From Arthrobacter sp. Soil763 (GTDB lineage: Bacteria > Actinomycetota > Actinomycetes > Actinomycetales > Micrococcaceae), in contig NZ_LMSH01000003.1 of NCBI RefSeq assembly GCF_001428365.1, positions 166,892-230,891 of the forward strand: 64,000 bases of DNA. Reading direction: 5' to 3'. The notes under the pieces are model-generated. The model had not been told where the DNA came from. It worked only from the letters and a program-made list of their open reading frames with translations, and ran no database searches. The translations under genes and the position numbers were made by a program. Positions 59,803 through 64,000 of the stretch are shown one piece after another. Position 1 is the stretch's first letter. Each line of letters opens with the position of its first letter.

Positions 59803-60642
59803 ATGACTTCCGTTCCCGCCGCCACCTCCGCCAACCGGAACTCCCGGCCGCAGACCACCCTGACGGTCCTGCGCCGCGAGCAGCTCTCGCCGCATATGGT
59901 CCGGATCGTGGCGGGCGGGCCCGGCTTCGCGAGCTACGTCAACAATGCCTACGTCGACCGGTACATCAAGATCGCCTTCCCGCAGCCGGGCATCGACTAC
60001 CCCCAGCCGCTGGACCTGTGGGCCGTGCGGGAGTCCCATCCCCGCGACCAGTGGCCCCACACCCGGACCTACACCGTCCGCTGGGTGAACGACGACGCCG
60101 CGGAACTGGCCATCGATTTTGTCATCCACGGCGACGAGGGTCTGGCGGGCCCGTGGGCGGCCTCCGCCCGGCCCGGGGACACCCTCATCTTCACCGGCCC
60201 CGGCGGCGGCTACAACCCTGACCCGACGGCCGACTGGCACCTCTTCGCGGGCGACGAATCGGCCCTGCCGGCCATCGGCGCGGTCCTTGAAGCGCTCCCG
60301 GCGGACGCCCGCGGACTGGCGTTCCTGGAGGTGGACAGCGAGGCGGACATCCTGCCGCTTGAGGCCCCTGCCGGCGTCGAACTCCGCTGGCTCCTGCGGC
60401 GGGGCGCCCCGGCGGGCGGGGCGGGCCTGCTGCCGGAGGCGGTCCGAACGGCGTCGTGGCCCGAGGGCCGGGTCTCCGTCTTCGCCCACGGGGAACGCGG
60501 CTATATGAAGGCCCTGCGGGAGGTGTTCTTCGCCGAGCGCGGCCTCGAACGCGGGCAGGTCTCCCTGTCCGGTTACTGGGCGCGCGGCCGGGTGGAGGAC
60601 GACTTCCAGGCCGAGAAGAAACTCCCGATCGGAAAGATCTAG
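59803..60642 (+). CDS. Siderophore-interacting protein (ViuB/SIP family flavoreductase)
   Basis: A 279-residue protein of the SIP group. An N-terminal FAD-binding barrel contains DRYIKIAFP, WPHTRTYTVRWVNDD and GPGGGYNP; the C-terminal NAD(P)-binding part has LFAGDESALPAI and the family end-motif RGYMKALRE ... SGYWARGRVEDDF. Such proteins reduce ferric siderophores to release iron in the cytoplasm. ATG 59803 is chosen without a strong ribosome site. It is convergent with the ThrE gene, stops two bases apart. Possibly DtxR-regulated. Confidence 0.88.
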   Translation: MTSVPAATSANRNSRPQTTLTVLRREQLSPHMVRIVAGGPGFASYVNNAYVDRYIKIAFPQPGIDYPQPLDLWAVRESHPRDQWPHTRTYTVRWVNDDAAELAIDFVIHGDEGLAGPWAASARPGDTLIFTGPGGGYNPDPTADWHLFAGDESALPAIGAVLEALPADARGLAFLEVDSEADILPLEAPAGVELRWLLRRGAPAGGAGLLPEAVRTASWPEGRVSVFAHGERGYMKALREVFFAERGLERGQVSLSGYWARGRVEDDFQAEKKLPIGKI

Positions 60643-60644
60643 GC

Positions 60645-62141
60645 CTAGCGGCGCCGCGCCCGCCGCCGCTCGTTGCTGGCCAGGCTGCGGGTCAGCGGCC
60701 GGGCGAGCGTGTCGCCCAGGACGATTCCGGCGGCCACGCCAAGGACGATCGCGCCCGCGCTGAGCATGCCGCCGGCACCCATCAGGATCTCCGATTCCTC
60801 GATCGTCAAAACATACATCGACCGGAATATGGTCAGGCCCGGCAGCAGGATCAACGCCGCGGGCACGGCGACCACCAGCTGCGGGGCGCCCATCCGCAGC
60901 GCCACGACCCGGGCGAGCAGGCCGATCACGACGGCGGCCACGGCCGGTGCGAACCGGGGCCCGATGCCGATCGCTGTGCCGCCGATCAGCGCCAGATGAC
61001 CCACCACGCCGACCGCCGCCGTCGGCAGCAGCAGCTTGGGCGCGGTCTGCTCGGTGACGCCAATCGCGACGACGGCGATGGCCACCAGCGGAACGAGCAG
61101 CCACAAGGGATACCGGGGCGGGAATGTTTCCGTGACGTCGATCGACTGCATTCCGGTCATCGCGCCGACGACGAAGCCGACGGCGATTCCGGCGACGAGC
61201 GCGCCGAAGGTGAGCATGGTGGAGAGGAACCGGCCGGCCGCGGTCACCGGGAAGCCGTTGATCGCGTCCTGCACGGAGGAAACGAGCCGCCCGGTGGGCA
61301 GCAGCAGCAGGATGCCGCCCACCACGACGATGGCAGGCGCAATACGAATTCCCACCGGGTCGCCGAACCGCCACAGCAGCAGGGCGACGAGAGTGACCAC
61401 GAACGAGCAGGCGGCCGTGACGAAGAAGTCGGGGGTGCGCCAGCGGCCCAGCTGCCGGGCGAGCAGGCTGACCAGCAGGTTGGACAGGAATGCGATGCCG
61501 GAGGCGGCCAGGCCGCCGCCGAGCACGCCGACGAACACCGCGGAGAACACGCCGAAGGCCACCGTGACCATCCAGCGCGGGAACGGCTTCGCGCTGCGGG
61601 TGATGTCTTCGAGCCGGCGCACCGCTTCCTCGCGGCCGACGCCGCCGGCCACGATGTCCGTGACCAGCTGATGGACTTCGGCGAGGCCGGCGTAGTTGTT
61701 GGTCCAGGACCGGACCACCCGCAGCAGCGTAATGGGCGTCTGGTCCTTCGGGGCATAGTTGATGGCCACCGACTGGTTGGTGATGTCCACCTCGATGTTC
61801 TTCAGGCCCAGCGCAGCGGTGATGGCGATGATGCTGGTTTCCACTTCGAGGGCACCGGCACCGTACCGGAACATCGATTCGGCGAGCTTCAGGGCGAAGT
61901 CGATGGTCTTGCGGGCGGAGGCGTCCACGCCGCCGACCTGGATCATCGGGTTGGCGTACGGACTGCCGGCCAGCCGGTCCACGATGCTCAGCGGCGCGGT
62001 CGGGGGATTTTCGCCCTGGACGAGCCGGCGGAGCATGCGTTTGGCTGCGGCGTTCTGGCGGACCTGCAGCGGAGACATCGGCTGGGTCCGGGGCAGACCG
62101 TCGGTGTGCGGCCCGCGGCGGCCGTCGGGTGGGTTTGTCAT
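60645..62141 (-). CDS. Threonine/serine exporter family protein (ThrE-like)
   Basis: A 498-residue membrane protein. The N-terminal ~170 residues are hydrophilic with VDRLAGSPYANP, AESMFRYGAGALEVETSI and INYAPKDQTPITLLRVVRS, the DUF1212/ThrE cytoplasmic domain. About ten membrane helices follow in two DUF-type halves (GVFSAVFVGVLGGGLAAS ... LLLLPTGRLVSSVQDAINGF ... GVVGHLALIGGTAIGIGPR). ThrE of Corynebacterium exports threonine and serine. The L-serine dehydratase at the window's end gives amino-acid context. ATG 62141; a basic tail ends the protein. Confidence 0.9.
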   Translation of the reverse strand: MTNPPDGRRGPHTDGLPRTQPMSPLQVRQNAAAKRMLRRLVQGENPPTAPLSIVDRLAGSPYANPMIQVGGVDASARKTIDFALKLAESMFRYGAGALEVETSIIAITAALGLKNIEVDITNQSVAINYAPKDQTPITLLRVVRSWTNNYAGLAEVHQLVTDIVAGGVGREEAVRRLEDITRSAKPFPRWMVTVAFGVFSAVFVGVLGGGLAASGIAFLSNLLVSLLARQLGRWRTPDFFVTAACSFVVTLVALLLWRFGDPVGIRIAPAIVVVGGILLLLPTGRLVSSVQDAINGFPVTAAGRFLSTMLTFGALVAGIAVGFVVGAMTGMQSIDVTETFPPRYPLWLLVPLVAIAVVAIGVTEQTAPKLLLPTAAVGVVGHLALIGGTAIGIGPRFAPAVAAVVIGLLARVVALRMGAPQLVVAVPAALILLPGLTIFRSMYVLTIEESEILMGAGGMLSAGAIVLGVAAGIVLGDTLARPLTRSLASNERRRARRR

Positions 62142-62174
62142 TCCGGCCTCCTCACGAATCTGGCTGGCGGGCGT

Positions 62175-63299
62175 CTAGTAGAACTGCTGGCCCGTGCGCC
62201 GCGTGTACAGCTGGCGGGCGACCCGCTCCCCCGCGGCCGTCCAGGCCTTGTACTTCAGCGGGCTGAGCACTTGGTCGTAGCATCCGACGAAGTCCGTCAC
62301 GGTCTTGCTGAAGCTGGTCTTGAACAGGCCCAGGCCGTGGAACGGGTTGGAGGTGTCCTTCAGCTTGTCGCTGGGCGGCGTGCCGCAGAAGTCGTACTCG
62401 GTGCACCCCAGCTCCTTGAGCTGGTTGATGGCCGTCCACTGCACCAGGTGCGAGTCACCGTACTGGCTGCGCTTCTGCAGCGATCCGCCGTCCTTGTAGG
62501 TGCCCTTGCGTCCGTAGTTGATGACAAACGCCCCCACCGACGGGACATCGTTTTCGTAGACAAAGAGGAGCCGGCCCTGGCCGCGGTCGAGGAAGTTGGT
62601 CCAGAACTGCCGGTAGTACTCGTACTCCCGGACCCGGACCTGCGACTTGGCCTCCACGGTGGTCGTCATCAGCGCGTACATGGCACGGAAGTTCTCTTCC
62701 GTGGGTTCGACGTTGTGGACTTCGACGCCCTCGCGGATGGCGCGGCGGACGGCGTTGCGGCCGCGCGAGTGCAGGTTGCGCAGCAGCTGATTCTCCTGCG
62801 GGGAGATGTCCAGCAGCGCGGTCGAGTCGTTGGGCTGCAGGTTTGGGGTCTTCACCAGGCCCGCGCCTTCGAGGACCCGGCGTGCGTCGTCGGAGAGCAC
62901 GATGTCGGGTTCGATCTTGATCGCGAAGACGCCCAGCCGGGAGCGGTTGACGAATTCGGCGTTGGCCGCCGCGATGCCCGGAATGTCGTCGACCGATGCG
63001 ACGTCTGGGCCCTTGATCAGGTACCAGAGCTTGCCCAGGAGGGGGAAGGACTTTTCCAGGACGAGGTTGTAGCTGGTGTAGTCGGCCGTTTCGTAGACCA
63101 GGTGCAGGGGTGTCCAGCCGAAGTGTTGCTTGACCTCGGCGAAGGCTTCGGATTGCAGCAGGTTCCCGCCGTTGGGGTTTGCCGTGACGTGGGCATCCCA
63201 GTTGGCAACCTCTTCGGCGGAGGCAAAGCGGGCAGTGAATTCTCGCAAGGGTGCGGTATCCAATCTTCGCGGGACAAGCTTCGGCGGCATGGCTGGCAT
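62175..63299 (-). CDS. Peptidoglycan bridge-forming FemA/FemX-family aminoacyltransferase
   Basis: A 374-residue tRNA-dependent amino-acid ligase of the Fem family (two GNAT folds). It contains GGNLLQSEAFAEVKQHFGW, ISPQENQLLRNLHSRGRNAVRRA, KSQVRVREYEYYRQFWT, YKDGGSLQKRSQYGDSHLVQW and DFCGTPPSDK, the family hallmarks. It lacks the long coiled-coil arm of FemA and so resembles FemX. It would add the first residue of the interpeptide bridge to lipid II. ATG 63299 follows GAGG. It lies upstream of the ThrE gene by 33 bases, same direction. Confidence 0.92.
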   Translation of the reverse strand: MPAMPPKLVPRRLDTAPLREFTARFASAEEVANWDAHVTANPNGGNLLQSEAFAEVKQHFGWTPLHLVYETADYTSYNLVLEKSFPLLGKLWYLIKGPDVASVDDIPGIAAANAEFVNRSRLGVFAIKIEPDIVLSDDARRVLEGAGLVKTPNLQPNDSTALLDISPQENQLLRNLHSRGRNAVRRAIREGVEVHNVEPTEENFRAMYALMTTTVEAKSQVRVREYEYYRQFWTNFLDRGQGRLLFVYENDVPSVGAFVINYGRKGTYKDGGSLQKRSQYGDSHLVQWTAINQLKELGCTEYDFCGTPPSDKLKDTSNPFHGLGLFKTSFSKTVTDFVGCYDQVLSPLKYKAWTAAGERVARQLYTRRTGQQFY

Positions 63300-63345
63300 G
63301 CAGCCTCAAGTCTATCGGGCGGCCGGGACGGTTAAGCTGGATGCC

Positions 63346-63900
63346 ATGCACGCGCAGCAGGAACCGCCGGCCCGTTCCCGGGATCTCCGTGGGAAGGGGT
63401 CGGCCGCTCCCGGCCGCGGCGCCCAGGCCGCGGCCCTGCTGGTGCTGCTGGCCGCGTCGGCGCTGGTCGCGGCCCTCGGCGGGCTGGCAACCGGCAGCAA
63501 CGTCGACGGCTGGTACGCCGCCGCGGACAAGGCGCCGTGGACCCCGCCGAACTGGCTCTTCGGCCCGGTCTGGACCGCCCTGTACATCGCAATGGCCGTT
63601 GCGGCGTGGCTGGTCTGGCGCCGCCGGGCCGCCGGCACCCGGGCGGCCCTCACGGTGTACGCGGTCCAACTGGTGCTGAACCTGCTGTGGACGCCGGCGT
63701 TCTTCGGCTTGTACCCGGCGTGGGGCACCCCCGCGCTGTGGGCCGCGTTCGCTATTATCGTCGCGCTGGCGGTGGCCGTGGCTGTGACGGTGCTGCGGTT
63801 TGGTCCGATCAGCCGGGCTGCCGGACTGCTGATGCTGCCCTACCTGACCTGGGTGGTGTTCGCGTCGTCCCTGAACCTGTGGGCGGCGCTGCACAACTAG
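63346..63900 (+). CDS. TspO/MBR (tryptophan-rich sensory) membrane protein
   Basis: A 184-residue protein with a 30-residue polar N-terminus and five membrane helices. The TspO signature is intact: WYAAADKAPWTPPNWLFGPVWTALY between helices 1 and 2 is given here in two parts, WYAAADKAPW and TPPNWLFGPVW; the fifth helix ends FASSLNLWAALHN. TspO binds porphyrins and related compounds in stress responses. ATG 63346 is chosen; no strong ribosome site. It is divergent from the Fem ligase and convergent with sdaA. Confidence 0.93.
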   Translation: MHAQQEPPARSRDLRGKGSAAPGRGAQAAALLVLLAASALVAALGGLATGSNVDGWYAAADKAPWTPPNWLFGPVWTALYIAMAVAAWLVWRRRAAGTRAALTVYAVQLVLNLLWTPAFFGLYPAWGTPALWAAFAIIVALAVAVAVTVLRFGPISRAAGLLMLPYLTWVVFASSLNLWAALHN

Positions 63901-63904
63901 GGAA

Positions 63905-64000
63905 TCAGCACTCCACGACGTTGACGGCGAGGCCGCCCATGGCGGTTTCCTTGTATTTGGAGGACATGTCTTTGCCGGTTTCGCGCATGGTGATGATGAC
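63905..64000 (-). CDS. sdaA: L-serine ammonia-lyase, C-terminal fragment
   Basis: The last 31 codons are in the window, ending in a TGA at 63907-63905. They read [20 protein letters not shown] then LAVNVVEC, the near-invariant C-terminus of iron-sulfur L-serine dehydratase, whose terminal Cys lies close to the active-site cluster. The enzyme deaminates serine to pyruvate. The rest of the gene is outside. Confidence 0.9.
   Translation of the reverse strand, partial: VIITMRETGKDMSSKYKETAMGGLAVNVVEC

Overview
The window is high-GC chromosomal DNA of an actinobacterium, most likely Arthrobacter/Pseudarthrobacter or a close Micrococcaceae relative. The pointers are GTG and TTG starts, leaderless-looking promoters, actinobacterial families (DUF3027, DUF3263, DUF6457, LytR_C, XPB helicase with its partner, WXG100), c-di-AMP (ydaO-type) riboswitches in front of cell-wall hydrolases, and an HrcA/CIRCE-controlled groEL. 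No integrase, transposase, prophage or CRISPR array was seen.

Layout. 1-7450 (minus strand): a four-carbon sugar/acid-sugar catabolic locus with a GntR/FadR regulator, an ACS-type MFS importer, an SDR dehydrogenase, a DUF1537 acid-sugar kinase, a 3-hydroxyisobutyrate-dehydrogenase-like oxidoreductase, a second GntR regulator, a TIM-barrel isomerase, and the first codons of a probable dihydroxyacetone/erythrulose kinase. 7.5-15 kb: sucCD, a lipoprotein, UvrD/PcrA helicase, an inositol-monophosphatase-family enzyme and a membrane protein. 15.2-16.7 kb: a TPR protein of Rap-like size divergent from a 50-codon secreted peptide gene, with a long palindrome between them. 16.8-22.9 kb: a STAS-like protein with a GGDEF-EAL protein, and a type-VII-secretion-flavoured cluster (lipoprotein, WXG-lipase fusion, possible EspG-like protein, DUF998 membrane protein). 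23-30.8 kb: tRNA-Arg(CCT) abutting a DUF6314-Nudix gene, an ABC exporter plus ABC-F protein behind an attenuator-like leader, and a translationally coupled operon of one HTH protein and three paralogous membrane proteins, followed by a candidate structured small RNA.

31-38 kb: a GH38 alpha-mannosidase, a molybdenum-cofactor group (mobA, DUF6457, moeA, fdhD) and an HNH endonuclease. 38-41.5 kb: two secreted cell-wall hydrolases (C40 and M23), each behind its own c-di-AMP riboswitch, then a DtxR/IdeR-type metalloregulator. 41.8-50 kb: serC, an MFS exporter, DUF3027, a cold-shock-domain protein, a small membrane protein and the helicase-associated/XPB pair. 50-54 kb: an OmpR-type two-component system, an orphan WXG100 protein, an RNase HI fused to an NTF2-like domain, and a 32-bp tandem repeat. 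54-64 kb: groEL with CIRCE, an amino-acid-type ABC substrate-binding lipoprotein, cspA, LytR_C and DUF3263 proteins, ung, a siderophore-interacting protein, a ThrE-type exporter, a Fem-family ligase, TspO, and the 3' end of L-serine dehydratase.

How the genes work together. The first 7 kb looks like import, oxidation, phosphorylation and isomerisation of C4 acids or ketoses under two GntR regulators that probably use different operators. The molybdenum-cofactor genes plus FdhD point to a formate dehydrogenase encoded elsewhere. The riboswitch-hydrolase pairs connect c-di-AMP to wall remodelling, and the Fem ligase belongs to the same wall biology. The best candidates for something undescribed are the TPR/secreted-peptide module (15.2-16.7 kb) and the HTH plus three-membrane-paralog operon with its trailing structured RNA (27.8-31 kb).
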